A stretch of DNA of 64,000 bases from Spirochaetota bacterium (GTDB lineage: Bacteria > Spirochaetota > UBA4802 > UBA5550): the NCBI GenBank assembly GCA_017999915.1, contig JAGNKX010000013.1, positions 102,143-166,142 on the forward strand, written 5' to 3'. The notes beneath the pieces were generated by a model. That model was not told the DNA's origin. It made no database searches and worked only from the letters and a program-made list of their open reading frames with translations. Within the stretch, counting starts at the first letter, position 1; every line of letters starts with the position of its first letter. Below, one piece after another: positions 53,365 to 62,570 of the stretch. Made by a program: the position numbers and the translations under genes.

Positions 53365-53859
53365 ATGAAAAGATATTTTAACGCGGTACTCTACGGCGTA
53401 ATCATTGCCTTAATGGGAGCGGCAATGCTATTGTCCTGCCCGAAGGTGTGCATGGCAAAGGAATTCGACGCGTCACTCAATGTCATGGGCTATGATCGGA
53501 ATGTTTCCGTCACTATCAACGGCGTTCATATAGGCCGTATAACAGGGGGGAAATCCCAATCGGTCAGGCTGTTTCTTGCGGACGACCCGCAAATTAAAAC
53601 ACTCTCCCCCGAAATGCAGAAGAAAATGAAGGAGCTTTTCTGCCTCAAGAAAGGCGAAAATACCATCGAGATAACCTTCAGCGAAAAAGGCCGGCCTAAA
53701 ATACCGGGCCCCTTCACGGTCACCATCGATTCGGGGAACTACAAGGTGCCCGTGCTCCAATACACTAAAAACCCCGATGTTAAAAAAGGAAAGGCAAAGG
53801 GGACCTTTGCCATATTTCCCGACGAGCCGGCTGGATTCAAGACGATCGTTTTGCAGTGA
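53365..53859 (+). CDS. Exported hypothetical protein
   Basis: 164 residues with a signal peptide (about 1-31, ending VCMAKE) and a beta-rich mature part (VSVTINGVHIGRITGGKSQS; KKGENTIEITFSEKGRPKIP). A cysteine before the cleavage site could suggest a lipoprotein, but the lipobox is poor. Not recognised. GGAGG is 7 nt before ATG 53365. It is the last gene of the 52379-53859 unit. Confidence 0.6.
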   Translation: MKRYFNAVLYGVIIALMGAAMLLSCPKVCMAKEFDASLNVMGYDRNVSVTINGVHIGRITGGKSQSVRLFLADDPQIKTLSPEMQKKMKELFCLKKGENTIEITFSEKGRPKIPGPFTVTIDSGNYKVPVLQYTKNPDVKKGKAKGTFAIFPDEPAGFKTIVLQ

Positions 53860-53863
53860 GAGG

Positions 53864-53893
53864 AAAAAACTCCCGGTCCTGGGATCCGGGAGT
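53864..53893 (-). terminator. terminator of the CPA2 antiporter gene
   Basis: ACTCCCGG (53869-53876) pairs with CCGGGAGT (53886-53893); on the minus strand six T follow at 53869-53864, about 40 nt after the antiporter stop. It may also act weakly on the plus strand. Confidence 0.7.
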
Positions 53894-53934
53894 CATGGCG
53901 CCGCATTTTTGAACGGCGCCCCATTGCCGCTGCC

Positions 53935-55764
53935 TTAACGTATAACCTCGTTTCTGCCCCGGAGGGATTCAACCTCGCTGCTGATGATATCCCGCATTTC
54001 TTTCTCTTTCCCGCTGAGCATTAGCGATACCATCTGGATGATGTTCCCGGCTGACAATACTCTCGGCACAAAAACGTAATCCGCGCCTTCCGCGTACATT
54101 TTCAGCGCCCGCTCTATGCTTTCAGCGGTAACGATTATTTTTGCGTGGGGTGAGATCTCCTTGATGTGCCGTATGATCCGAAGGTTGTCGGTGCCGACCA
54201 GAATCGTGTCCGGTATCGTTGAAATCACGATTTTCGCGTCGTGGATGCCGGCATGGTGGAGCGTGTCGGGATGGCTGATGTCGCCGTAAACGACCTTGAT
54301 CCCCATGCTCTGGAGGGATTCGTGGATCTCCGGATTGAAATCCACGACTATTATCTTATCCTTGAGGGCTTCGCCCCTATCGTCGCCGCCCCGGTCGATT
54401 ATTTCATGAAGGAGCGAGCTGGCGGTGCGGTAGAACCCCAGGATGGCTATTTCCTTGCTCTGTTCCGATTCCCCCTCCTGGACCTGCGTCTTGATTTCCC
54501 TGAACCCGATTTTTTTCAGGACCAGGGCCACGCCTTTCTGGATCGCGTCATTGTACTTGATCATGTATGTCGATACGATCGACGTGATAACGAACACAAA
54601 GATTATGATCGACATGGTGTCCCGCGAAATATGGCCTGCCGAAACGCCGAGTGCAGCGATGACGAGGGAAAATTCGCTGATCTGCGAAAGGTTGATCGGC
54701 GTCAGGAGGCTTACCCGCAGGCCATTCCCGAGGGCGTACAGCACCGGGAATATCGCCACGAAACGGGAGAGGATGAGAAAGGCCGAGATTGCGGCGGCAG
54801 CGGCCATGATGGACATGTCGGCCAGGGGATTCGGTATTTGCATCCCGAGGGAGACAAAAAAGAGAGTGACGAAGAAATCCCTGATGTTGACGACCTTGGC
54901 GATGACATCGAGGTTGTAGGGGAACGTCGATATGGCTATCCCGGCTATGAGCGCTCCCATTTCGAGGGAAAGATTCAGGAATGAAGCGGCGCCGCATACC
55001 AGGAAGCACCATCCCAGGGACGATATGAGGACGAGCTCCGGCACCTTGGCCACGGATTTAAAGATTTTCGGCAGGATGTACTTGCTTATGAGCAAGCTCA
55101 CGGCCACGAGGAGAAAACCTTTGCCGAAGGAAAGCAGGATCTGCAGCACATCGGGATTGGCCAGGTTGGGCTGTATGCCCAGCAGCAGGATCGCCCAGAT
55201 GTCCTGGAACACCAGGATTCCCAGGGTGAGCCTGCCGGCCAGAGTATCGAGCTCGAATTTCCCGTACAGGAGCTTGACGACGATGGCCGTGCTGCTCAAG
55301 CTGCAGCACGCGGCAAGGTACAGCAGGTCATATTTTCCGTTCAGGGCGTACCCCATGAGCAGGAAAAATCCGAGACCTATAAGCAGCGAGATGGGGAACT
55401 GAGAGAGTCCGCTTATGATCAGCGACGCGCCTGATTCCTTCAGTTTCTTGATGTCGATTTCAAGGCCTATCAGGAAGAGGAGCAGTATGAGGCCGAAATG
55501 CGATATTGTCTCTATGTCATGGGCATTCTGTATCAGCCCGAACCCTATGCCGGGCCCAATGATGATTCCCGCCGCCAGGTATGCGAGGAGGAGCGGCTGC
55601 TTGAGGCGATGGCCGATATAGGCCATGACCGTTGCGGCAAGGATGGCGATGCCGACGCCGTTTATCACGCTGCTGTTGCTATCTCCCTGTTCCGCGGCCT
55701 GTAGAACAGCCGGCAGCAGCAGGATGGCAAGTGTGAAATAGTGTATCATCGTATGTGTTTTCAT
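53935..55764 (-). CDS. CPA2 cation:proton antiporter with degenerate RCK
   Basis: 609 residues. After a signal-like helix come about twelve membrane helices of the Na+/H+ exchanger domain (LKQPLLLAYLAAGIIIGPGI at about 54-73; LFLIGLEIDIKKLKE). A TrkA-N/RCK domain is at about 425-570. The nucleotide loop, normally GxGxxG, reads GFYRTA, so NAD(H) binding may be lost. KefB/KefC-like K+ efflux is the family role. It neighbours a K+ channel gene, and another CPA2 antiporter lies at 57824. Confidence 0.88.
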   Translation of the reverse strand: MKTHTMIHYFTLAILLLPAVLQAAEQGDSNSSVINGVGIAILAATVMAYIGHRLKQPLLLAYLAAGIIIGPGIGFGLIQNAHDIETISHFGLILLLFLIGLEIDIKKLKESGASLIISGLSQFPISLLIGLGFFLLMGYALNGKYDLLYLAACCSLSSTAIVVKLLYGKFELDTLAGRLTLGILVFQDIWAILLLGIQPNLANPDVLQILLSFGKGFLLVAVSLLISKYILPKIFKSVAKVPELVLISSLGWCFLVCGAASFLNLSLEMGALIAGIAISTFPYNLDVIAKVVNIRDFFVTLFFVSLGMQIPNPLADMSIMAAAAAISAFLILSRFVAIFPVLYALGNGLRVSLLTPINLSQISEFSLVIAALGVSAGHISRDTMSIIIFVFVITSIVSTYMIKYNDAIQKGVALVLKKIGFREIKTQVQEGESEQSKEIAILGFYRTASSLLHEIIDRGGDDRGEALKDKIIVVDFNPEIHESLQSMGIKVVYGDISHPDTLHHAGIHDAKIVISTIPDTILVGTDNLRIIRHIKEISPHAKIIVTAESIERALKMYAEGADYVFVPRVLSAGNIIQMVSLMLSGKEKEMRDIISSEVESLRGRNEVIR

Positions 55765-55791
55765 ATGATGTAGTTGTTCCCGTTTTGATTT

Positions 55792-56199
55792 TTAATGCAT
55801 CACGATATCCTTTCCATGCTCAAGAAAAAACGATTTAAACGTCGTGGATTTGACAAGGGCTTTGCATGTAAAGATTGAAATGCTGAAGGCAAGATAAAAA
55901 TAGCCGAAAAAAGCCTGGGCCCCGCTGACGATCCGCGCCCCGTAGGTCGCCGGGATGATGTCGCCGTATCCGACCGTGGTTTGTGATGTTATGCTGAAAT
56001 AGAAAGAACCAAAATAATCGGTCACCGGCAGCGCCGATTGAACGCAGGCATTATGCTTCAGAGAGGGCGCTCCTTCGAATTGCGGGAGCAGAAACCAATA
56101 GATGAAAGAAAAAATTATAGCGGCCAGAATATAGATGCCAATTATATAATAAATATTCCTCGGATTGTTAATAATATTCCATATGTTAATTTTCATCAT
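55792..56199 (-). CDS. Two-helix potassium channel
   Basis: 135 residues with two membrane helices (about 16-37 and 97-119) around a pore loop that contains the K+ selectivity filter TVGYGD (residues 74-79) in SITSQTTVGYGDIIPATYGA. This is the Ion_trans_2 type without a regulatory domain. Lies 28 nt upstream of the antiporter on the same strand, so a K+ export unit is likely. Start has no strong ribosome site (ACTTAGCATG region). Confidence 0.88.
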   Translation of the reverse strand: MMKINIWNIINNPRNIYYIIGIYILAAIIFSFIYWFLLPQFEGAPSLKHNACVQSALPVTDYFGSFYFSITSQTTVGYGDIIPATYGARIVSGAQAFFGYFYLAFSISIFTCKALVKSTTFKSFFLEHGKDIVMH

Positions 56200-56387
56200 G
56201 CTAAGTCCTTATTTAAAATTTCACTATTCCGCTGACAGAAATTTGTCCGTGCAAACATCATGGTGCGGCACCGCCACCTTCATTCGGTATTCAGCCCTCA
56301 TGGCGGGAGAAGCAACCCGCTTCTATCCGGTCCGGGTGAAGAGCCTTGATCAGTGACGGCGAAAGACGATGTACAAAGAAGGATGAA

Positions 56388-56684
56388 TTAGAAGAAGGTC
56401 CCTTTGGACCATGCGTCAAATTTGAGGTTTGTATATTGAATATTGTGCGATGACGGAGTGGTTTTGCATATGCCGCTTGTTCCCATGACGTGATGGGACA
56501 GGGAGGACCAGCCGATCAGGTTTTTTTGATTTGTTTTATTGGCCGCGGGTGATATTTTTATTGCCGCGGTTTTTATGTTTTTTTTGTGAGTGATTTTCGA
56601 AGGGTCGTCATCAATCGTGAATCCCGACAGGAGAAGGGCCGCTGCCGCCAGAATGATTGCCACTATGATTGATGCTTTTTTCAT
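56388..56684 (-). CDS. Small exported protein (tentative)
   Basis: 98 residues. A clean N-terminal signal (MKKASIIVAIILAAAALLLS) is followed by a basic, serine-rich mature part with two cysteines that may be few or unpaired. No family is recognised, the ribosome site is weak, and the gene stands alone. The 188-nt gap 56200-56387 beyond it holds nothing I can support. Confidence 0.4.
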   Translation of the reverse strand: MKKASIIVAIILAAAALLLSGFTIDDDPSKITHKKNIKTAAIKISPAANKTNQKNLIGWSSLSHHVMGTSGICKTTPSSHNIQYTNLKFDAWSKGTFF

Positions 56685-56850
56685 TTATTATCCGGAATTG
56701 CCATTCCTCTGATACGTCATTATAATAATCGACATAATCGCGCGTCCCATTGACTTATTAATAAAATTATTGACAATTGATTCATGACGAGTGTCACTAT
56801 GAGGAACATGGGGCGCCTGGATAGACCCCAAACCCGGACATTGTTGCCCA

Positions 56851-57729
56851 ATGATGAGACCGCCGGAAAAAATATTGCTTGCAACGGACCTCAGTTCCCG
56901 CAGCGACCGTGCCCAGGACCGCGCCGTGTCGCTGGCGAAACAGCATGATTGCGAGCTCATCGTGCTGCACGTCCTTGAGTCGCCCAGCGAGAACAACAGC
57001 GTCAGGCGGATTCCTTTCCTGCCCTTCCTCGATTACAACAGGATTGCCATCGAGAAGGCGAGGAAAAGAATCCTTGACGACATGAAAGACGTGAATGCCA
57101 GGGTCACCGTTTTGATCCAGGAGGGCGAGCCTGGCGAGGTAATCATGGGCGTCGCGGACGATATGAACTGCGGACTCGTCGTCACCGGCGTCGCGCGCAA
57201 TGAGGTCCTCGGGCGTTTCACGCCGGGTAAAACCGTCGATCGGCTAATCCGAAAATCGAAAACCTCTTTGCTCATCGTTACCGAGCGATTCAGGGGCCCC
57301 TACGGCAGGATCGCCGTAGCCGCGGACCTGTCGCCTGCGTCGAGGGACGCCCTGGAAGCCGCCGCGTCATTTTTTCCCGGCCGGACGCTGGCCCTCGTGT
57401 ATGCCTTTTCCGCGCCGAGATCCTCGGCTGTTGATAATGTCGATGACTACCGGGAGCGGATGAGGCAGGTGGCCCGCCGGGATCTGACGAACTTCATCGC
57501 CGCGGTTGACCTGAATGCGGATCAGCGGGCGCGCATCAACATGATAATCAAATACGGCAACGAGTCGAAGGTTTTGAAGGATTTCGTCCGATTATCCGAT
57601 GCGGAACTTGTCGTCATGGGCTCTCCGCTGCAGGGTCTGCTCTCTCGATTGTTTTTCGGGGGCCATGCGAAGCGGCTTGTTTCATCCGTTTCGTGCGACG
57701 CTCTCGTGGTTCGCAGCCGTCATTCGTGA
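56851..57729 (+). CDS. Tandem universal stress protein
   Basis: 292 residues with two UspA domains: about 5-140 (KILLATDLSSRSDRAQDRAV; LVVTGVARNEVLGRFTPGKT) and about 150-290 (RIAVAADLSPASRDALEAAA; LVVMGSPLQGLLSRLFFGGH). The ATP-binding GxxG...G motif is partly kept. Such proteins often modulate nearby antiporters. The next gene, a CPA2 antiporter, starts 94 nt downstream on the same strand. A weak ribosome site precedes ATG 56851. Confidence 0.88.
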   Translation: MMRPPEKILLATDLSSRSDRAQDRAVSLAKQHDCELIVLHVLESPSENNSVRRIPFLPFLDYNRIAIEKARKRILDDMKDVNARVTVLIQEGEPGEVIMGVADDMNCGLVVTGVARNEVLGRFTPGKTVDRLIRKSKTSLLIVTERFRGPYGRIAVAADLSPASRDALEAAASFFPGRTLALVYAFSAPRSSAVDNVDDYRERMRQVARRDLTNFIAAVDLNADQRARINMIIKYGNESKVLKDFVRLSDAELVVMGSPLQGLLSRLFFGGHAKRLVSSVSCDALVVRSRHS

Positions 57730-57823
57730 TCCGGACTGCGGCAATCTCGTCCGGGAAAGGCCGCCTCGTCTGATCTCCATGACGGTGCCGGACTATCACG
57801 GCATTCTCTACACAGGAACGAAT

Positions 57824-59512
57824 ATGCAGGAATTACAGGTATTGCTGACTTTTACCGGCGGCCTGGCCGCCGCGCTTATTCTTGGTTACATCGCCCTGAG
57901 GCTGAAGCTGTCGCCGATAGTCGGCTACCTTCTGGCCGGCATAGCGGTCGGCCCTTTTACCCCTGGCTTCACTGCGCACCAGCCCGTGGCCGAGCAGTTC
58001 GCCGAAATCGGAGTCATCCTCCTCATGTTCGGCATAGGCCTTCGCTTTCACCTCCGCGAGCTGGCGGCCGTGTGGCGCATCGCCGTGCCCGGGGCATTCA
58101 TTCAGAGCGCCTTCTCCACCGCGGCTCTGGCTTCCCTGCTGAGGGCCCTGGGCTGGGAGTGGAGCTCCGGCATCGTTCTGGGACTCGCGATCTCGGTGGC
58201 GAGCACGGTCGTGATGGCCTTTGTCCTGGCTGAACGAAAGGACCTCCACGCGCATATAGGGCATATCGCCATCGGCTGGACGGTCGTGGAAGATCTTCTC
58301 ACCGTCATGTACCTGCTGATGCTTCCCATCCTCTTCTCGCCCGGCGGTATCGGCGAAGGCAACACCGGGTTGGCGGTCGCTGTCACCCTCGCCAAGATCA
58401 TCGGACTGGTCGTTTCCGTTATAATGCTCGGCCGATGGGTTATACCCTGGGCGCTGGAACGAATCGCGGTCACCCGGTCCCGGGAGCTTTTCCTGCTCGC
58501 GGTACTCGTGATCGCGATGGGCATAGCGGTCGGTTCGTCGAAGATTTTCGGCGTCTCCATGGCGCTGGGAGCCTTCCTTGCCGGCCTGGCGGTCGGCCGG
58601 ACGGAATTCGCCGCCAGGGCCGGGGCCGATGCGCTTCCGATGCGCGACGCCTTCGCGGTGCTGTTCTTCGTCTCCATAGGCATGCTGTTCGAGCCCCGCA
58701 CTATAATGGAAGAGCCGCTGCTGATCGGCGTTGTCCTGTCGATTGTGCTTATCGGGAAACCCCTTTCCACGCTGCTGACCGTGCGCATCCTTGGCCGTCC
58801 CCTTTCTACCGCCATTCCCGTCGGCGCGGCCCTTTCCCAGGTAGGCGAATTCAGCTTCATCCTTGGAGCGGTCGCCCGGGAAATGAAACTGATCAATGAC
58901 GCGGGTTGGAACGCCATGATCGCCGCTTCGATCATTTCGATCGCCCTCAATCCGTCGATTTACCGTGTCGCCCGGAGCCTTTCGTCAAAGACCGGGAGAT
59001 TGATTCGGCCGTCCGATGAGCCGCCGGCTATCGATCCCAATAAATGCATCATCGTCGGGTACGGGCCCGTCGGCAAAACCGTGCACCGGCTGCTGAGGGA
59101 ACGCGGGGCCGAAATCACCGTGATCGAGCTGAACCTTGAAACGGTCCGGCGCCTGAAGGCCGGCGGCTGCCATGCCCTGTACGGCGACGTGCTGCGGCCG
59201 GGGACCCTTGATGAAGCCGGCATAGCCTCCTCCGGCAGCCTTATTCTCACCGCGGACGTCGAGGACGCGGCGGAGATCGTGCGCCAGGCCCGGTCGCTTA
59301 ACAGGGACCTGCGGATTCTCGTGCGGTGCGCCCATCTCCGCGATGCCGCCGCAATCCGGCTGGCGGGGGCCACGGTGGTCGCCGCCGGTGAAGTTGAAGT
59401 GGCCGTTGCCCTGGCCGAAGCGGTTGCCGGCGACGAAGGGGCGGACCATGAGTCGATGGAGATCCGACGCAATTCCATACGGCGCCATCTCTACGATAAA
59501 CCGGCCGATTGA
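57824..59512 (+). CDS. CPA2 cation:proton antiporter with TrkA-N domain
   Basis: 562 residues. Membrane domain about 1-390 (LRLKLSPIVGYLLAGIAVGP; LLMFGIGLRFHLRELAAVWR), then a TrkA-N domain (about 405-530) with intact CIIVGYGPVGKTVHRLL (GxGxxG). Resembles YbaL/KefC. Start at ATG 57824 has AGGA upstream; ATG 57779 is a less supported alternative. Follows the UspA gene and probably shares its transcript. Contrast with the degenerate partner at 53935. Confidence 0.92.
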   Translation: MQELQVLLTFTGGLAAALILGYIALRLKLSPIVGYLLAGIAVGPFTPGFTAHQPVAEQFAEIGVILLMFGIGLRFHLRELAAVWRIAVPGAFIQSAFSTAALASLLRALGWEWSSGIVLGLAISVASTVVMAFVLAERKDLHAHIGHIAIGWTVVEDLLTVMYLLMLPILFSPGGIGEGNTGLAVAVTLAKIIGLVVSVIMLGRWVIPWALERIAVTRSRELFLLAVLVIAMGIAVGSSKIFGVSMALGAFLAGLAVGRTEFAARAGADALPMRDAFAVLFFVSIGMLFEPRTIMEEPLLIGVVLSIVLIGKPLSTLLTVRILGRPLSTAIPVGAALSQVGEFSFILGAVAREMKLINDAGWNAMIAASIISIALNPSIYRVARSLSSKTGRLIRPSDEPPAIDPNKCIIVGYGPVGKTVHRLLRERGAEITVIELNLETVRRLKAGGCHALYGDVLRPGTLDEAGIASSGSLILTADVEDAAEIVRQARSLNRDLRILVRCAHLRDAAAIRLAGATVVAAGEVEVAVALAEAVAGDEGADHESMEIRRNSIRRHLYDKPAD

Positions 59513-59537
59513 TGCGATAGAATTATACCAGTTTTCT

Positions 59538-59736
59538 GTGAAGAATTATAAATACGAAGTGATCATTTACTGGAGCGACGAAGACGGCGCTTATATCGCC
59601 GATGTGCCTTGCGGACGGCGAAAGTTATGAGGATGCCCTTCGCAACGCCGGTGTCGTGATAGATGAATGGATTGAAAACGCCCGCGATTTGGGTCGCCCT
59701 GTTATCGAGCCGCGGGGCAAGCTGATGTACGCCTGA
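59538..59736 (+). pseudogene. decayed hicB antitoxin remnant
   Basis: From GTG 59538 the frame reads KNYKYEVIIYWSDEDGAYIA then DVP, the start of a HicB antitoxin. The frame is then lost near 59607. In the +1 frame (59608-59736) it continues LADGESYEDALRNAGVVIDE then WIENARDLGRPVIEP. The normal ELPGC-type segment between the halves is missing, so a small deletion shifted the frame. No hicA toxin gene is adjacent; upstream is the antiporter only 25 nt away. Confidence 0.85.
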
Positions 59737-59788
59737 TGAGATAAGGCTACGTTATAAAAATCAGTTTTATACTGATTCCATGAAAAAT

Positions 59789-59815
59789 AAAACCCCTGAA
59801 TGTATCAGGGGTTTT
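59789..59815. terminator. terminator downstream of tRNA-Lys
   Basis: An 11-bp perfect stem (AAAACCCCTGA at 59789-59799, TCAGGGGTTTT at 59805-59815, loop ATGTA). On the minus strand the T-rich tail continues TTTTATTTTT, fitting termination of the tRNA transcript; it can also stop leftward-to-rightward transcription. Confidence 0.85.
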
Positions 59816-59818
59816 CTG

Positions 59819-59891
<73 letters not shown>

Positions 59892-59902
59892 GAGTCATTT
59901 GC

Positions 59903-59924
59903 TTAAAATTTAATTAAAATTTAA
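59903..59924. repeat. tandem 11-bp direct repeat
   Basis: TTAAAATTTAA occurs twice head to tail (59903-59913, 59914-59924), 12 nt beyond the tRNA. Together with the next repeat it could be integrase arm-type sites. Confidence 0.6.
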
Positions 59925-59981
59925 CTAAAAATGGTATTCGCTACGGTAAATTTTTATCATTTGTTGTAAGTTTGTTTTCGT

Positions 59982-60001
59982 TATGGTCAATATATGGTCA
60001 A
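59982..60001. repeat. TATGGTCAA direct repeats, 11-bp period
   Basis: TATGGTCAA at 59982-59990 and 59993-60001. The 11-bp spacing places both on one helix face, as in tyrosine-recombinase arm sites. This is inference; no integrase gene lies in the window. Confidence 0.6.
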
Positions 60002-60030
60002 CGGATTGTTGTTCTATCATACAATAATTG

Positions 60031-60050
60031 TCTTATAATTTGTTATAAGA
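60031..60050. repeat. 8-bp hairpin in island leader
   Basis: TCTTATAA (60031-60038) and TTATAAGA (60043-60050) with loop TTTG. It could be an operator or part of an attachment region. Confidence 0.5.
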
Positions 60051-60357
60051 GAGCCAATTTATTCCATTAATAAACCACATCTACCCTCCTCAATATAAGT
60101 CCTTTCTCCGTTGATCTTATGCAGTCTGGAGGCATATTATATGCCGAATTGAATGATCAATGTAATAAAAAGTGTATTTTAAACTTTGCATTATTAGCAA
60201 ATTGTCTAATTTGTATGAGATTATATGTTCTTTCTAAATATTTCACATAAATCAAATCTTAATCTTCTTGATTTTATTAAGCATACGATTAAACTTCACA
60301 TAACATTCATTCAGTATCTATTCACAAGAGTATTTCGGATTATTTGCAGGGGGGCTT

Positions 60358-62568
60358 ATGGAGTATATACTTACATTTATAATTATTGGCGTTGTCATAT
60401 ATATAGTGCTTAATAATAAAAAGAATAAAATTTCAAATTCAAACAATAATAAAACTCTAAAAGTAACCAATAATGATACAGAAGAAATTTTAAATAATCT
60501 AATAGATAATATACATTTTAAAATATCAATCAATGGGGTTTCCGCTGATGTTTCAGAGGTTATAAGCACTACAGAGTTTATGGGGAATGATAAATCTGTT
60601 AGTATTGCTGGGAAAACAATTGTATCACCAATGATTTATCTTGATGCAAGATCAAAAAAAGAACAATTACCTCATATCATCTATGGAGATGCCAAAGTTG
60701 AATTTTCTGGGTTAGATGAGGATTTAGGATATTGGCCAAGTTATTCATTAATATCACCTTATTCAAGAGGTAAGTTTATTAATTGGCTAGAAGGTGGTAA
60801 AAAGGATATCGAGATAGACATTGGTCTTGTATTTATTTATTTTTACGGATTAGAATTTAGAGCTATTTATGAAAAACTAAATCATAAAGAGATTTTATTC
60901 GAAATAATTAGATTGAATCAGTTGTATAATTTTAATGGCTCTTTTAAAGGTTATTCAGAAAGTTTAATAGCTTGGTTAATTCTTTCAATTAATGATTACA
61001 GCGTTGATGAAAAAAATATTCTCAATAATTTTATGAATAGAATTAATTTCTATTCACCTATCTATAGTAGTGGTGCATATTATAAAATAAATAATAAAGA
61101 ATTTTCAAAAGATTTGTTGATTCAGATTATATCTATATATGAAAATACTCCCAGAAGTAGAATTCCAGAAAAATTAGGGAAAATATTCAATGATTATTTT
61201 TTAATAAAAATTGAACCAATGTGGGATAGTATTCAATCAGAAGTAAAATATAAACAGATAGCTTACCACCATCATTGTGCATCATCTATCTATCAACTAC
61301 GTGAAAAAGCGATTGTTGAAGGATTTAACTACTATTTTCCTACATCAATTAAGAATAAACTAGCCAATATTTGGGAGCAGTGTATTGTAGAATTAAAACT
61401 TTACAGCCGAAAAATTGGCAAGGCAACAGAGAATGAATTGTATTTATTACTTCCAAAAGAATTACGGGAACTTTATACACATCCCTTTGCAGATTCATTT
61501 AATGAATTTGCAGAAAAAAAGCAAAATCAAGTATGTAAAGTTAATGAAGTGGCTGAATTTTTAAATATTAGTTATTCTGATAAGCTTAGTTTAAAACAAT
61601 CAAAAGATTTATGTTCTACATTCGAACAAATGGGACTTAATATTGAGCCTGATGCTAGATATTTTTCAGATAGTTATAAATGGGATGATTTTATTATTTT
61701 TTATCAGGAAGAAAATCCCGGAATTCCTCAAAAAGCAGACTACGCTATAGCATCGATGCTATTTGATTTAGGTGTTAATATCGCAAGTGCAGATCTGAAA
61801 GTTGATAAAGAAGAACTTGATGTGGCAGAAGATTTTATTAAAAATAATTTTTGCACAATTGAACATGATAAGATTAGAATTAATAAAAGAAGACAACTGG
61901 CAGAGGTAGGTGCGATTAAGGGTAAAGGAATTGCAAAAAAGTTATCAGAGCGATTAAAAGTTAGTGATTTAGAAAAAATCGGAAAGTATTTATTTATGAT
62001 TTCAGCAGTAGACGGTGTTATTGATAAGTCAGAAATACGTGCAATTAAAAGAATTTTTCAAGATTTTGGGCTGAGTGATGAAATATTTAATGCAATGCTC
62101 AATGATTATAAGGCAAACTCATTTATACAAGATGCAACAAAAATACGAAAAGGAGATAAAATTAATAAAGAAGGTTCAATTATACCTGAAAGAGCAATTG
62201 TTGATCAGGATACTGTAAAGATTGATCAAAATGTTCTTAATGCTGTTCTTAAAGATACTGAAAATGTAAAAAAAATATTATCGAGTGTTTTTACCAGTGA
62301 ACCCGAAATGAAGACAGAACCGGATAAGACCATACCAGTAGAAGAATACTATGAGCTACCAAAAGAATTAACTTCGTTTGTTAAATTGGTTCTTCAAAAG
62401 AAAAGTTGGGATAGAGAAGATCTTAGGCAATTAGCGATAAAGAATAACATAATGCTTAATAGTGCAATTGAAAAGATCAATTATTGGTGGGAAGGGCAAA
62501 AGGGTGATTATCTAATTTATGAAGAACAAGGAAACTATCTAGTGCAACAACCAGTGGTTGAAGGGTAA
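60358..62568 (+). CDS. TerB_N/TerB/TerB_C membrane-anchored protein (Shango SngA-like)
   Basis: 736 residues. One N-terminal membrane helix (about 3-19) and a low-complexity asparagine-rich linker come first. TerB_N (about 85-300) follows, with YWPSYSLISPYSRGKFINWL and GLVFIYFYGLEFRA. A TerB domain lies at about 455-585 (YAIASMLFDLGVNIASADLK; VDGVIDKSEIRAIKRIF, acidic metal-binding-like turn) and a TerB_C domain at about 666-730. In known defence operons a TerB-domain protein is paired with a DUF2791 ATPase and a helicase, as here. AGGGGGG precedes the ATG. Strongly AT-rich codons unlike the rest of the window. First gene of the module; 2 nt to the ATPase. Confidence 0.85.
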   Translation: MEYILTFIIIGVVIYIVLNNKKNKISNSNNNKTLKVTNNDTEEILNNLIDNIHFKISINGVSADVSEVISTTEFMGNDKSVSIAGKTIVSPMIYLDARSKKEQLPHIIYGDAKVEFSGLDEDLGYWPSYSLISPYSRGKFINWLEGGKKDIEIDIGLVFIYFYGLEFRAIYEKLNHKEILFEIIRLNQLYNFNGSFKGYSESLIAWLILSINDYSVDEKNILNNFMNRINFYSPIYSSGAYYKINNKEFSKDLLIQIISIYENTPRSRIPEKLGKIFNDYFLIKIEPMWDSIQSEVKYKQIAYHHHCASSIYQLREKAIVEGFNYYFPTSIKNKLANIWEQCIVELKLYSRKIGKATENELYLLLPKELRELYTHPFADSFNEFAEKKQNQVCKVNEVAEFLNISYSDKLSLKQSKDLCSTFEQMGLNIEPDARYFSDSYKWDDFIIFYQEENPGIPQKADYAIASMLFDLGVNIASADLKVDKEELDVAEDFIKNNFCTIEHDKIRINKRRQLAEVGAIKGKGIAKKLSERLKVSDLEKIGKYLFMISAVDGVIDKSEIRAIKRIFQDFGLSDEIFNAMLNDYKANSFIQDATKIRKGDKINKEGSIIPERAIVDQDTVKIDQNVLNAVLKDTENVKKILSSVFTSEPEMKTEPDKTIPVEEYYELPKELTSFVKLVLQKKSWDREDLRQLAIKNNIMLNSAIEKINYWWEGQKGDYLIYEEQGNYLVQQPVVEG

Positions 62569-62570
62569 TT

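Larger units (their letters stand above)
59892..60357. other. AT-rich island leader with repeats, no gene
   Basis: 466 nt of strongly AT-rich DNA between the tRNA and the TerB gene. It contains direct repeats (59903-59924 and 59982-60001) and a hairpin (60031-60050). A weak promoter-like TTGTCT...TATGTT (60202-60229, spacing 16) exists, but the base composition makes it unreliable. A 62-codon frame from 60225 overlaps the next gene and is not supported. Confidence 0.6.

Noticed and set aside
60225..60413. 62-codon frame in the island leader
   Set aside because: Overlaps the TerB gene start, has no ribosome site, and its composition is what AT-rich DNA gives by chance.
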